Part shown: positions 1 to 11,209 of the stretch, piece after piece
How positions within the stretch are numbered: position 1 is the stretch's first letter
Layout of the letters: every line of letters starts with the position of its first letter
Origin: Spirometra erinaceieuropaei
Taxonomy: Eukaryota > Platyhelminthes > Cestoda > Diphyllobothriidea > Diphyllobothriidae
DNA: 64,000 bases
Reading direction: 5' to 3'
Assembly: GCA_902702965.1 (NCBI GenBank)
Contig: CACRXP010000643.1
Location: 65,767-129,766, forward strand
Position numbers and translations under genes: made by a program
The notes under the pieces: generated by a model
Databases searched by the model: none
Seen by the model: the letters and a program-made list of their open reading frames with translations, nothing else
Told to the model about the DNA's origin: nothing

Positions 1-324
1 CTAGTACCTATGTCGCGAGAGTTCAGTAGAACCAGTGGATTGTATTTCCGTTCTAAGACAGGTACTAGCTAAACGTCCGCACATGAGTTTCGTCGATGTT
101 TCTGTTCATACTTTAGCAACTCCAAGGGATTCGGCTATTCACTCGGCCCTCCAGTACTACCCATGAGTTTCTGGTAATATAAACTGCGTGTAAATATCCA
201 GGCAATAATTCAAAAAATTATTGCCTCTTATATAAGTATATGTGCGTAAAAGCTTAAGGTCCAGATATCTTGTCTCATTCACAGTTATCAAAAGGATAAA
301 AAGGAGGCGATTCTATGAATCAAC
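1..324. other. no recognisable feature
   Basis: AT-rich sequence at the window edge. I see no open frame of note, no RNA gene and no clear member of the repeat families found elsewhere in the window. Confidence 0.5.
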
Positions 325-1265
325 ATTCAGTGAACGATCTCATGGCCTGTTACCCAAAAATTCGGAAACGCGCTTTCTACTAGGAAGGATTACTTAACTA
401 AGGATTGCAAAACTAATTATATTAGGGCATAATCTATTAATATTTCGGACTTTCTGTGATGCTGGTCTTTGAATTTACTTATTTCCGCCTACCCGTCAAA
501 CCCACACTCGATAATAAACGACTGCATAGGTAACATGCACTTTTTCACCGGTTTCCAGATATATTTTATAAAAAAATCCACAAAAATGTCCTTTCTTACA
601 TTCATTTGATAGCAAACCACATCTGCTTTAAACTTTGCCCTCAAAAGGTGTACCCTTCGGTTTCATAATGGCCTTTCTGTTATCGAGCCACTTTGAGTTC
701 GATCTTCCGTTGTATTTGCGCATAGCCTTTTGTCTACAAGCTAAATTGCCTTTCGCGTAGGGAAAGCCATATATTCCCGTATGTTATTTAGAAGATGCCA
801 CTTATAAATGGGTGTAGACTATACTGCCTACTTCATGAGGAACATTAATAAATGAGAAAGTACTGTGAGGTGGGGGTGAAGATTTCATGGACTTAAAGAA
901 TCACATATGTAGAAACTTTTCTAAAACCGAAAGAGAAACCTTTGGACATAAAATTTGAATATGTGAATTTCTACCAAATGACCGCAAGTTATGATGTTTC
1001 CATGAATGTTCTTTATAAAATATATATGGAAACCAATGAAAAACCTATGGCAAATGCCAACTACTTACGTAGTCATTTATTTTCGAATGCAGTTGTGGTA
1101 GGCAGCCGAAAAGAGGCGAGTTAAAAAGCCAACATCCCCGTGAGTCTCAATTACTATAGTATTATGCCGCATAATACTTAATATTACAACACCACCCAAG
1201 CAGTTCTCCCCGAATGAAAACGAATTTCAGAATGTCGCTTAAGGTTTCAGGAGAACGGCAACTGG
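325..1265 (+). mobile_element. FB fold-back element, old copy 1
   Basis: A degraded copy of the roughly 1 kb long-inverted-repeat element that is best preserved at 59.55 kb. The left arm (about 340-660) aligns by eye with the left arm of that copy. The right arm (about 940-1260) follows it through the segments matching its adenine-rich start, the AGTCAT block and the ATTATGCCGCATAATACTT region. The arms are no longer a good palindrome with each other. The 60-codon open frame at 942-1124 lies wholly inside the right arm, so it is a chance frame. Confidence 0.6.
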
Positions 1266-1737
1266 TCGTGAGCATATTTGCACAAATAACTGGATTTAAG
1301 GGCGTCCTGCTTAAGTCCAGATTCATTTGCTTTTCGTCCTAGAGGCAAAGCACAATACAGCAAAACGCTTGCCAAGAAATTCACCCCTTCATCCGGCAGA
1401 CACACTACCTTCTCTGACAGCATCCGGAAGTGAACACCGTGTCACCAGCCGCGCCGCCCACCTCACACATAACCCATTAATCAAAACGAAAAACGGAAAT
1501 CTGAATGCCTGTCCCCAAAGGTTTGGCAGATCACTCAGTCCCATTCTTACGCGCGGAGTGATAAACCAATTTCCCCTAGTCCACCTAAGATGCTTTCATT
1601 TCGGCAAGCATTGTGGCTTTTGTCGATGAGAAGCAGTAAAATAGGGAGGGTGCAGAGCGATTTCTGCTCACCTCTGTTAAAAAAACAGGGCAGAGGAGAC
1701 CGCGAGGGTATAGCCCGCAAAAAATGACTTTTGGAGC
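1266..1737. other. unrecognised interval between two FB copies
   Basis: Somewhat less AT-rich than its surroundings. It has overlapping chance frames of 100 codons (plus, 1327-1629) and 76 codons (minus, 1547-1777). Neither shows a recognisable domain, and the minus frame runs into the neighbouring FB element. Confidence 0.35.
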
Positions 1738-2724
1738 AGCAGTGGGCTAACTCATGAGATCTCAACAGAAATTCCAAACTGCGTTTTCGTTTAGAAAAAA
1801 TTTATTAAGTAGGTTTGTAAAAGTCGTCCGCCTGCAACATAATTTCATAATATTTCAATTACCTCAGGATGATGGCATTTAAACGAACTTCCTTCCGTCT
1901 GCATGCAAAAACTACATTCTGTAAAAAATGACCACTTAATTAGCCAGCATTTTTGTTGCTGATTCTCGACGTCCTTGGAGATTTAATTATATTTCACAGA
2001 AAAAAGCATTAAATTATTCATTATTTTGCCCATTTAGTAGAAAGTTACGTCTTCTTTCAATTTGACACTCGAAGGAGGGGTGCAAATTGATTTTAAACGA
2101 GTTTTCAATTGTGAGATTTTTTATTATCGTGACATGGCTCTTCATAAAGCGTCAGGTCTCTGCATTTACCAATGTGGCCTGTAAAGTCGACAATTGGGCT
2201 CAAATCCACTGCTTAATTTTATGAACCCTATATGGTTCACTTTTTTACCGTAGGGAAATTTATGGTTTTCCGTACGCGGAAAATATACGGTTTGTAGATA
2301 GGAAACCCTGAATGCAAGTGTAACGGCAGGTTGGGTTCAAAATTATTCGAGACTTGGGAAAGTTTTATAAAACCAAATTATACACTTTCTTCGAGTATAA
2401 AATTAAAAGAAGACGAAATTATCTACTGAATGAGAAAAAGAATGAATCTTTTCGTGCATGTCTTTTATGAAATATAACCGAATCTTTAAAGGCATCGAAA
2501 ATCAATGAAAAAATGCATGCTGTTTAAATAGCTATTTTTTACTGAGTTTGGTAATTCGATGCAGCCAAAAAGGAGTTTCTTCGAAAGCCGGCATCTCAAG
2601 GTAACTGAATTATTATATAATTATGCTGCAAGATGATAGGTTTTGCAACCATACTTAATTAATCTTTCCAAAACGAAAATGTATTTTGGAATTTCTGTTG
2701 AGATTTCATGAGTTAACGTACTTA
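1738..2724 (+). mobile_element. FB fold-back element, copy 2
   Basis: A full-length but diverged copy. The left arm runs from the CAGTGGGCTAACTCATG terminus at 1740 to about 2107, and the right arm from about 2357 to 2724. The arms are imperfect reverse complements; for example, the cytosine-rich CGTCTTCTTTCAATT block at 2049 matches AATTAAAAGAAGACG near 2415. The roughly 250-base spacer carries a small hairpin (GGTTTTCCGTACGCGGAAAAT near 2263) that recurs at 60.09 kb. No open frame, so it is a non-autonomous element. Confidence 0.85.
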
Positions 2725-3311
2725 CCGGAGGCCGAGCATTTTATTTTCGAAAGACTGTAGAAATCTGCGATGCGTGACAAACCTTTTTCGAATGCTGGAA
2801 CAGAACTTTAACGTCTTATTCATATGTTAATTGCTCATCCTCCGCCCGCGACGCGTATTACAGAACACCGCTTGAGAATGACAGTTTTATCCAAGTCCAA
2901 CATTCGATAGGCAGACGGCGAGATCGATCAGTAGGCGATCCGCATTCTGTGAAAATGCCGGTGGAAAGGTCTTTACAAATGAGCATTGTACGGGCAACTG
3001 ATTCACCATTATTCACCGCTAACTGTATTAAAGGCCTAATGTTGGAGCGCACAAAGGGTTCTTCTAAATTTGCATAAATAAAGATAGTAGACTGACAACC
3101 TGGAATGGGAGAATGTTGTGGGATAGTTGTGACACAACGCTACTCATTTAAATTTCAACTTTTTCCTAATTTAAGTCAAAATTTTATATTTCTTCAAGTT
3201 GTTTTATTCAGTCTAATCAAACAACGTTACTGATTGACAAACGCAAGCCAACTAAGGACTACTTAAAACATCAGCTCTGGAAAATATTGCAGATGCGCAA
3301 ATTATCTTATT
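2725..3311. other. no recognisable feature
   Basis: Contains one 64-codon minus-strand frame (2858-3052) with no recognisable domain. Nothing else that I can support. Confidence 0.4.
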
Positions 3312-3908
3312 AGAATTCAAAAGACAATTTGGCGATCATACGGCTGCTTTCGATAAATTCTCTTCAGGCCTCTAAATTTATATGGCTATTGAGGTAATGA
3401 AGTAAAAGATACGAGCAAGTAGATAATTAAGTTGTAGCTTGGGTTTGGGGAGGGGAGGGGGAGAGTGAAAAACCACAATTCTAGTCAGCGCCAGGGAAAA
3501 GGTGGGTCCCGACGAAGGTAATTACATGCGGGTAGCTGGCTCGGTGGCTTTGACCCAATTTGACAGCGCTTGTTGGCTACGGCAGAGGCGGCTGCAATCA
3601 GGCTTTGCGGACTGGTCCTGTGCGCACAGAAGAACTTCATACAGGTCCCACAGTTGCCATGGCTCAAAGCCACCAAGCCAACCACCCGCATGCAATTACC
3701 TTCGTCTGGACCCACTTTTTCCCTGGCGCTGACTGGAATTGTGATGTTTTACTCTCCCCTACCCTCCCCTCCCGAAACCCAAGCTACAGCTTAATTATCT
3801 ACTTGCCCGTATCTCTTAATTCTTTACGTCAATAGCCATATAAATGTACAGGCCCGAAGAAAATTTATCGAACGCAGACGTATGCTCGCCAAATTGCCTT
3901 TTGAATTT
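3312..3908. repeat. imperfect palindrome, about 250-base arms
   Basis: The left arm (3312-3562) and right arm (3657-3908) are reverse complements with scattered substitutions, around a spacer of about 94 bases. Both arms contain a G-rich (left) or C-rich (right) tract near 3440-3465 and 3755-3775. Because of the symmetry, the open frames at 3485-3715 (minus) and 3502-3732 (plus) begin and end with nearly the same residues (MGPDEGN... and ...PFPWR). They are mirror-image shadows, not genes. The palindrome is unrelated to FB, and no terminal TA or other target duplication is evident. Confidence 0.85.
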
Positions 3909-5904
3909 TATAATTGTCATTTTCGCGACTCTTATTAGAAACCAACAAAAAGTAGCCTAAATAAGCAGGTGTTTTTGGGATTCACCAGCTCGACTTACAA
4001 ATTACTATCTATTTACAGAACATTGGTGTGTGGGTGGATGGCTGAGCAAGGGGGTTATATAGTGGTACATAAGGGGGGAAGGAGTAATTGGCGTCACAAG
4101 TGGACAGCAGACTACATCGGCATCCACTCCAACGTCCACCGCCATCTGGTTAGCAGCTTTACGAGCAGTGATTGACAGTCGGTAGTTATACTCAAATCTT
4201 GATTTCGGATATGTGACTTACCTCCGTGTAGCCTTAATTCCGCCAAGCCACGAGCCGTTTTTTAACTATTAAGGTATAAGACGATGATAGTTACGCATAC
4301 TTTACCCTTGGAACATCCCTCCTTCTGCCCCTCCTCAGTGTCAGCTTGTAAAAAAACCCCGGGGTTCGTATCTCTGGTGGTCCCAAAACTGTCTAGATTG
4401 GGCTGGCTAGTAACGGTTAATCAGTCAGAAATTGCTACTTTGACCCCTCCTTTCGACTACAAAACTGTCCAGTTGTAGTACTTTCACAGTTTCTAAGGAT
4501 GGCCTCCTATACGAGTCCGGAAGTGGGAGTTCATACAACTACGGTTCCAGCGATCACGTCTTCTTCATATTTCCAATAATCGATACTATACCCGGCATAG
4601 AAAACGAAAATAGGCAGCAGTTGTCCAGTCATCATAATGTCAGTAACTGACATTGGTGATGAAATTTCGCATTTAATGACGCGGACGCTGGCTAGCAGGC
4701 AATACTCCCAACAAGTACGAACATCTGCGAGTAATATGGCAGCTGCTAAGTATTCCGCAATATGTGGCGTAATTCATAAAAGGAGATGGCGGAAATCGAG
4801 ATGATCGTTCTTAGGCACCTGACGGCCCTTCCTGAAAATGCCCTCTTTCATGAAGAATCCGTTCCCGAGTAATCTTATTAGGCAAAGTGTTTACAGGTTT
4901 TTGAGCGACGATCTACGTTGTCTTACATCCGGACAATTTATTTATGTCAGTATTTGTCCAAAACGTGGTCCGAGCACCCGAGCGTGTTTTTTCCTGTGAG
5001 AGTAGAGCAATTTAACCTTGAGAGTTTTATCAAGCACAACTTGTTGCACTCGAAAATGGGTTTTTTTGCCTGCGCAAATCGGTTGAAGCAGGATGGGAAT
5101 TAACAGGCGTCTTTTAAAAAAAGATTTTTGTCGGTTTTAAAAAGTTAAACTTTTAATTCTTTGAGGTTTCCTGCTCAAAGAGGAAGTAATAACGGCTATA
5201 GGCAACCCCTTGTCTAAACGCGTCATACTGTCCTGCCATTTGAGAATAGCCTGTAAGTAGCCCTGAAAGGACGCACCATCGAGGGGACATTTCAGCTTTT
5301 GAAAATGCAGTAAGGCAGTCTTTATGTGGTCTACTTTCTGCTTATTATTAATTTGGAGACGGAACGAACAGAACATGAGCAGTTTGAGCAACATAGTACT
5401 AATCATATGGCCAGTTTTCCGTGCATTTATAGCCACAGAACGGGCCTAACAGCGAGCAGATATAGCGTGAATTGCTACAATATAAAAAGAAGAGTGAGTT
5501 CTTCAGGGTGCAGCAACGCATTATCAGTGTTTCTCGGAAAAAGCCGGCTAAAATCAAAAACATTTTCGAGACTATACCTCAGAAATGGGCAAAGTACGTA
5601 GATATCCCTCAATAAAGTATCGTATTAGGTTGCTTTTTAAAGAGAAAGATTATTTGAAGAAAATGTCAGCGATAAAGAGCATATTCCTTACTGACTTCCT
5701 TAGTGGAAATTCGCTTTCTTCAACGGCGGGGATTTGAGTTTGGGTAAGTAGCCAAATGTGGCTTAAACGGCCATCAACATAAAAAGGAATGCGCAAGAGC
5801 TAGTTCTTTAGGTAAAAGCTTTCAAGAGAAATCGTGTTTTGAAGGTTTTGATAATTATATATCAAAGGACTAATTAGCAGCGAGGAGGGATGACAGAGAA
5901 TGCG
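3909..5904. other. mostly featureless; short PLE-repeat fragment near 4.55 kb
   Basis: Around 4548-4585 a stretch beginning GGTTCCAGCGATCACGTCTTC resembles the sequence that follows the hammerhead motif in the PLE terminal repeats at 14.0, 15.3 and 48.7 kb. The remainder has only short frames of 60-100 codons on both strands, none recognisable. Confidence 0.4.
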
Positions 5905-6127
5905 GGTAGATTGATACAGTACTTTTTCGGGCTTTTTGTGCCTTCATTCAGCCAACCAAAACCTGACCAACAGCTGGGACCTTAAACACAAACATGCGCA
6001 CAGACGCACCTGGCGCAGTTGATCCACCAATGGGGTCTGCCAGATGGGTCATAAACACTTCATCGAAACGAAGTTCTTCAGTGCCTCGCCACCTGTCATT
6101 CTCTGTCGCTGCAGATCGGGTATTTAT

Positions 6128-6397
6128 TCAATCAGGAATGGGCGCACACTGATCTATTGGCTTCACGAAGCAAACAGGCTCCGTATGGGTGGCAAAGGTA
6201 ACGAACAGGCAACCAATTACCAGGCCGAAGTCGGCCAAGTCATAATAGCAGCATTCTCTGTCATCCCTCCTCGCTGCTATTATGAGTTGGCCGACCTCGG
6301 CCTGGTAATTGGTTGCCTGTTCGTGACCTTTGCCATCCATACGGAGCTTATTTGCTTTGCGAAGCCACTAGATCTGCGTGCGCCCATTCCTGATTGA
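6128..6397. repeat. palindrome in tandem unit copy 1
   Basis: Arms 6128-6252 and 6273-6397, each 125 bases, are near-perfect reverse complements around a 20-base spacer. The symmetry makes the same peptide appear on both strands (ending CAPIPD or RAPIPD), so the open frames at 6044-6397 and 6128-6340 are not independent coding evidence. Confidence 0.9.
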
Positions 6398-7097
6398 AAG
6401 GACTTATTATTTTTTTCAGCTGGCTATAGACGTTTGAAACAACGAACTATTTGCTTACAGTTCAATGACGCCTATAAAACTCAATGGACTCCGCGATATC
6501 CAAAAAAAACAAAGTTTACGACTACATCTGCCAATTGTATTTCAGTTCAGTAGTTACTCTTCGGCCTGTTATCACACTACCTTCAGACATCTTTTTCCTG
6601 CAACACCTCGATCATCAAATTATGGTGAAGTCCTTTTTGTTTTAACCATTCACATCCCTAGCAATACGTGGTAGGGATAACTAAATCGATTTCGCGCAAA
6701 GAGATCACGAAACACATAACCAGGCAGGACGCACTCGACTTTATATAGCACCAATTCACAGGGGATATATAATGAATATGTATTTAGAAAAAACCAGTTC
6801 TTTAAACGTTCCTGTGCTTATGCCGTTTTATTTGGTCAGTTAATTGCATTGACAAGTATTAGATGCTTCAACGGTTTGAGTCTTCTTATTCTGCGCGGAT
6901 CTACATGCTTTCGTAAGAAAGTCGCCATTTCTCATTAGCTAAATAGTACTTGACACATTAATCTTGTATTTTCCTTTAAACAATGCCCGTCCATTGTTCA
7001 TTTGATGCCTTTGTGAAAGCCGTTCGAATTAGTTTCGAATTGGCTTGTGATTTTTTCTCTAGACAGAAGATAACTACCGACAAAGATAAAAGAGACT

Positions 7098-7380
7098 AGA
7101 ATGGTCATTTCTGGCCTTCTAGCCGTCGTTAGCCTGACTCCGGGGTGGGCAATCCCTGGGGCTCAAACTCGCGACATTTAGTTAGAACTGCGACGCCCTA
7201 ACTATAAAGTCACATGCCAATTTTTCTCGTCGGTAGCGTTCGGGTATATTATCAATAGTAAGAGTAGACACACCGATCGCGGGATCGATCTCCAGGGTGT
7301 TTCACATCTCGGGGTTGGGTATGACTAGCTGACGACGGCTAATAAGCCAGAAATGACCAGTCCAGCCTCCCTTGCCTTTG
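7098..7380. repeat. SINE 3-prime bodies in inverted orientation
   Basis: From 7098 the minus strand reads as a SINE body whose tRNA-like B-box region lies near 7150-7172. At 7313-7380 a second SINE body lies in plus orientation and ends CCTCCCTTGCCTTTG. The two bodies are reverse complements over roughly 50 bases. The same body and tail recur near 63.9 kb. Confidence 0.65.
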
Positions 7381-7520
7381 TTCGTAATATTATTCTGCTC
7401 GCATTACACTCCACTGTTCGGCTGCTGGCGGGCTTGTGAGAGAGCCCCAAGGCACAACGGAACGAGGGGGTTCCATAGCATGATCGCTGAGCGTCCTTCC
7501 ACCATTATATATACCCGATC

Positions 7521-7650
7521 GCAACCGACAGGACGAGCGCGTGGCTTAGTGGTTAGGGACGTTGGACTTATAACCGATCGGGTCGCGAGAGAGTCCCAAG
7601 ACCCAACGGGGCGAGTGATTCCCGTAACGCAATCGATTTTTAAATAGCTA
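7521..7650 (+). repeat. tRNA-derived SINE in tandem unit copy 1
   Basis: The A-box-like GTGGCTTAGTGGTTAGGG (7541) and B-box-like GGTCGCGAGAGAGTCCC (7581) are spaced as in a tRNA. Between them the loop of an anticodon-like hairpin reads CTTATAA, giving UAU (isoleucine-like), although the stem is imperfect. It is repeated at 10.6 and 11.2 kb with small changes. This points to a transcribed-by-Pol-III SINE family rather than a functional tRNA. Confidence 0.75.
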
Positions 7651-7894
7651 AGGCATACGTTATGGGTTAGATCACCCCCCCCCTATAGGTTTGCAATGGC
7701 CTAGCAAGAGCACCTTATAAGTACTGCACCCCCTGAGAACACCACCCGGGAATCCAAAACGTCAGCGAATCAAATCTTCACTCCAACGACCGCGTCTTTT
7801 TTTCCAATAATGTTACCATTAGCATACAAAACAAGAATCGAAACAGCAAAATTATATTGTCACCTGGCTCGGCGTCACGGCATAACAGTAGCCC

Positions 7895-8215
7895 TCTGAT
7901 ATGAACAATGATAGTTCGGCTCTCGCGAACAGCGATGTCCACCGACTGCTTCACAGCAGGGGGAAAGCATGCGTGGTTGTTTATATTAGCAGTAGACTTG
8001 CACAGCATCTACCGAACTACATCCTCCCCCCCCCCCACTTTGGGCCCGATGCCAAGACATGTTCAACAAGTCCGGAGGCGGGAGCGATCGCAGGTAACTG
8101 GCACGGCCGGGCCTGCACCCAGGCGTACCACCACATCCTCTGGTCTCCAACAAACACCTGACCATGATTTTGGCCAACAACAATAAGCGGCTGCAGAGCT
8201 CCCAGTTGGCGCGAC
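7895..8215 (+). repeat. dispersed repeat family C, copy in tandem unit 1
   Basis: Shares with 16.2, 29.8, 35.5 and 45.2 kb the order GATGTCCACCG, TTGCACAGCATCTACCG, CCAAGACA, CCGGAGGC, TGGCACGGCCGG, then a run ending CCATGATTT. It has a homopolymer C run at about 8027-8037. The frames across it on both strands have no recognisable domain and are broken in the other copies. Confidence 0.75.
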
Positions 8216-8423
8216 TTGGCCGGCAACAGGGCCTGTCACCAGACCCCGAATGTAGGTATTTGTTATGGCACGCATTTCTGATAACGCCTACCAAAATCCG
8301 ATTTAACCCTGTGCCCGTCGAGCGCTTCTACCGCGTGGTCCGTTTTAGAGGCGCAGACATAAACTACACAGTACCAATGACACATCCACTGTTAATCCCG
8401 ACCGACGGTGGATTTGCCAGAGG
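8159..8423 (+). other. 265-base block identical in both tandem units; ORF of unknown function
   Basis: Bases 8159-8423 and 11864-12128 are identical by direct reading, while the flanks differ every few tens of bases. Within it an ATG at 8164 opens a 99-codon frame (to 8463) that stays open in the second copy (to 12168). The peptide starts MILANNNKRLQSS and is rich in Arg and Pro. I recognise no domain, signal peptide or membrane segment. The start overlaps the end of the family C repeat and the end runs into a minus-strand SINE, so the frame may be accidental. Recent gene conversion could equally explain the identity. Confidence 0.4.
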
Positions 8424-8430
8424 TAATGAG

Positions 8431-8605
8431 AAAAGAGACAAGGGAGACCGAAATGGTCATTGATAGGTCATCAACCGTCGTCATCCAGCCAAACTTAATT
8501 TCGGGTTGGGATGACATTGGATTGGAACCCGGACGCTTTGGTCCCCGAGCGTTAGCTCCAATGCTGTACCCCTAAGCAACTAGTCCGCTCTCCCTTAGGT
8601 TGCTA
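8431..8605 (-). repeat. tRNA-derived SINE, minus strand, tandem unit 1
   Basis: Read on the minus strand, the tRNA-like head is at 8600-8518, with B-box GGGTTCCAATCC and an extra-arm-like hairpin (AGCTAACGCTCGGGG) suggesting a Ser- or Leu-type tRNA ancestor. The body continues to about 8431 and contains GGTCTCCCTTGTCTC, the tail shared with the other SINE copies. Confidence 0.7.
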
Positions 8606-9607
8606 TCAAGGTCCCTCTTCTTCGGTGTAGTTTTAATGGTCCCTTTTATCGTTGGCCCAATGGCGTATCCACGAGGTATCCCTAAGACTATTACTCACAG
8701 ACGTGCTTATGGCAATTACTCAAAAAACACAGTTCTAGCCGACGCTAGCCCTGCACGCCAGGATACCCAATTTGACTTCCAAAGCAGGAAAAAAACTAAG
8801 TTACTTACCTAGGCGTCGTGCTGTACAAAGTACCAGGCAACAATCTGCCAGTAGAAATATTTCCCAAGGCAAGGCTTTAAGAGGGCACTTCCATCTAAGC
8901 TACAAATGAAATTTTATTGTTTGCGTAGCCAGAGTAACACTAGGAACATGTTCATGAACATGTCAGCAGAAGAACTTGCAGTGAGAGTAAACGAGTATTC
9001 AGATAAATTCATTTGAGAGCATACGGAGGTACAGCCCTCAAGGCTGGAAATTCATGCGTTCAAGGGGAAAGAATTCTACCTGAACTTTGCACCCCATGGC
9101 GGACACAGCAGTCAGGCAGCTGACCATCAGGACTAGACCTCAGGCGGGTTTAATGAGAAGCTGACTTTTTCCACCTGGTATGCAAGGACAGGCAAGATTA
9201 TCAGTCTTCACGTGGGTACACCTACTCCTCATCTGATCCTTCTGTGGTGGGTTGTGTAGTGTCCAAAACGGGCTGCTCTGTAGATTTGCTGGACCCAAGC
9301 AGGAGTCGGACTAGTTCACGACACTCGTTTGTGGCCTTGTGTTGAGTCCACGCCAGCCCATTGCCACTGCCTAGCGTGGTGGTTGGTAGATTGATACAGT
9401 ACTGTTTCGGGCTTATTTTGCCTTCATTCAGCCAACCAAAACCTGGCCAACAGCTGGGACCAGAAACACAAACATGCGCACAGACGCACCTGCCGCAGTT
9501 GGTCCACAACTGAGGCCTACCATATGGGTCATAAGCACTTCATCAAAACGAAGTTCATCAATGCCTCGCCACCTGTCATTCTCTGTCACTGCAGATCGGG
9601 TATTTAT

Positions 9608-9877
9608 TCAATCGGGAATGGGCGCACACCGATCTATTGGCTTCACGAAGCAAACAAGCTCCGTATGGGTGGCAAAGGTCACGAACAGGCAACCAATTAC
9701 CAGGCCGAAGTCGGACAAGTCATAAAAGCAGCATTCTCTGTCATCCCTCCTCGCTGCTATTATGACTTGTCCGACTTCGGCCTGGTAATTGGTTGCCTGT
9801 TCGTGACCTTTGCCATCCATACGGAGCTTGTTTGCTTTGTGAAGCCAATAGATCTGTGTGCGCCCATTCCGGATTGA
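9608..9877. repeat. palindrome in tandem unit copy 2
   Basis: Counterpart of 6128-6397, with arms 9608-9732 and 9753-9877 and a 20-base spacer. Open frames at 9524-9877 (plus) and 9608-9820 (minus) are mirror images produced by the symmetry. Confidence 0.9.
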
Positions 9878-10148
9878 AAGGACTTATTATTTTTTCAGCT
9901 GGCTAGAAACGTTTGAAACAACGAACTATTTGCTTACAGTTCAATGACGCCTATAAAACTCAATGGAGTCCGCGATTTCCTAAAAAACAAAGTTTACGAC
10001 TGCATCTGCCAATTGTACTTCAATTCAGTAGTTACTCTTCGATCTGTTATCACACGACCTTTAGGCATTTTTTCCTGCAACACCTACATCATCAAATTAA
10101 GGCGAATCCTTTTTGCTCTAACTAATCACATCCCTAGCAATACGTGGA

Positions 10149-11180
10149 CGGGATAACTAAATCGATTTCGCGCAAAGAGATCACGAAACACATAACCAGA
10201 CAGGACGCACTCGACTTTATATAGCATCAATTCACAGGCGATATATAATGAATATGTATTTAGAAAAAACCACTTCGTTGAACGTTTGCGTGCTTATGCC
10301 GTTTAATTTGGTCAGTTAATTGCATTGACAAGTATTAGATGCTTCAACGGTTTGAGTCTTCTTATTCTGCACAGATCTACATGTTTTTGTAAGAAAGTCG
10401 CCATTTCTAATTAACTAAATAGTACTTGACACATTAGTCTCGTATTTTCTTTTAAACAAGGCCCGTCCATTGTTCGATTGATGCCTTTGTGACAGCCGTT
10501 CGAACTAGTTTCGAATTGGCTACTGATTTTTCTCCAGACAGAAGATAACCACCGATAAAGATAAAAGATACTAAAATGGCCATTATATATATATAATATG
10601 TATATATATATACCCGATCGCAACCGACAGGACGAGCCCGTGGCTTAGTGGTTAGGGATGTTGGACTTATAACCGATCGGGTCGCGAGAGCGAGCCCCAG
10701 GGATTGCCCACCCCGGAGTCAGGCAAACGACGGTTAGTAGGCCTGAAATGGCCATTCTAGTATCTTTTATATTTGTCGGTGGTTATCTTCTGTCTAGAGA
10801 AAAATCAGTAGCCAATCCGAAACTAGTTCGAACGGCTGTCACAAAAGCATCAAACGAACAATGGACGAGACTTGTTTAAAAGAAAATACAAGATTAATGT
10901 GTCAAGTACTATTTAGTTAATTAGAAATGGCGACTTTTTTACAAAAGCATGTAGATCTGTGCAGAATAAGAAGACTCAAACCTTTGAAGCATCTAATACT
11001 TGTCAATGCAATTAACTGACCAAATAAAACGGCATAAGCACGCGAACGTTTAATAAAGTGGTTTTTTAAATACATCTTCATTATATGTCCCCTGTGAATT
11101 GGTGCTATATAAAGTCGAGTGCGTCCTGCCTGGTTATGTGTTTCGTGATCTCTTTGCGCGAAATCGATTTAGTTATCCCG
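10149..11180. repeat. long inverted repeat with a SINE in the loop
   Basis: Left arm 10149-10584 and right arm 10747-11180 (436 and 434 bases) are reverse complements with few differences. The outer ends are CGGGATAACTAAATCG and its complement. The 162-base loop begins with an AT dinucleotide run (10585-10613) and holds a complete SINE head. The first tandem unit has only the left-arm sequence (6668-7104), so the right arm was gained in this copy or lost in the other. Confidence 0.9.
10610..10746 (+). repeat. tRNA-derived SINE in hairpin loop
   Basis: A-box GTGGCTTAGTGGTTAGGG at about 10640 and B-box GGTCGCGAGAGCGAGCCCC at about 10679. The body continues GGATTGCCCACCCCGGAG and CGACGGTTAGTAGGCC. 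The same head is at 7.54 and 11.24 kb. Confidence 0.75.
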
Positions 11181-11209
11181 TAGCATGATCGCTCAGCGTC
11201 CTTTTACCA

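Larger units (their letters stand above)
5905..9384 (+). repeat. 3.5 kb tandem unit, first copy
   Basis: This unit is repeated head to tail by 9385-13088. Both copies start GGTAGATTGATACAGTAC and end CTAGCGTGGTGGT. The offset between copies is 3480 bases at the left side and 3705 at the right side, because the middle differs (see 10149-11180). In order the unit holds a 125-base-arm palindrome, an AT-rich stretch, SINE sequence in both orientations, a family C repeat, a block identical in both copies, a minus-strand SINE and a GC-richer tail. No recognisable protein domain is seen, and frames in it recur in the other copy because of the duplication. Confidence 0.85.

Noticed and set aside
3485..3732. 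Similar 76-residue peptides on opposite strands, suggesting a gene pair
   Set aside because: They arise because the locus is a palindrome; symmetry explains the matching ends.
6044..6397. 117-codon frame conserved at 9524-9877
   Set aside because: Conservation follows from the tandem duplication, and the peptide is mirrored on the minus strand by the internal palindrome. No domain is visible.
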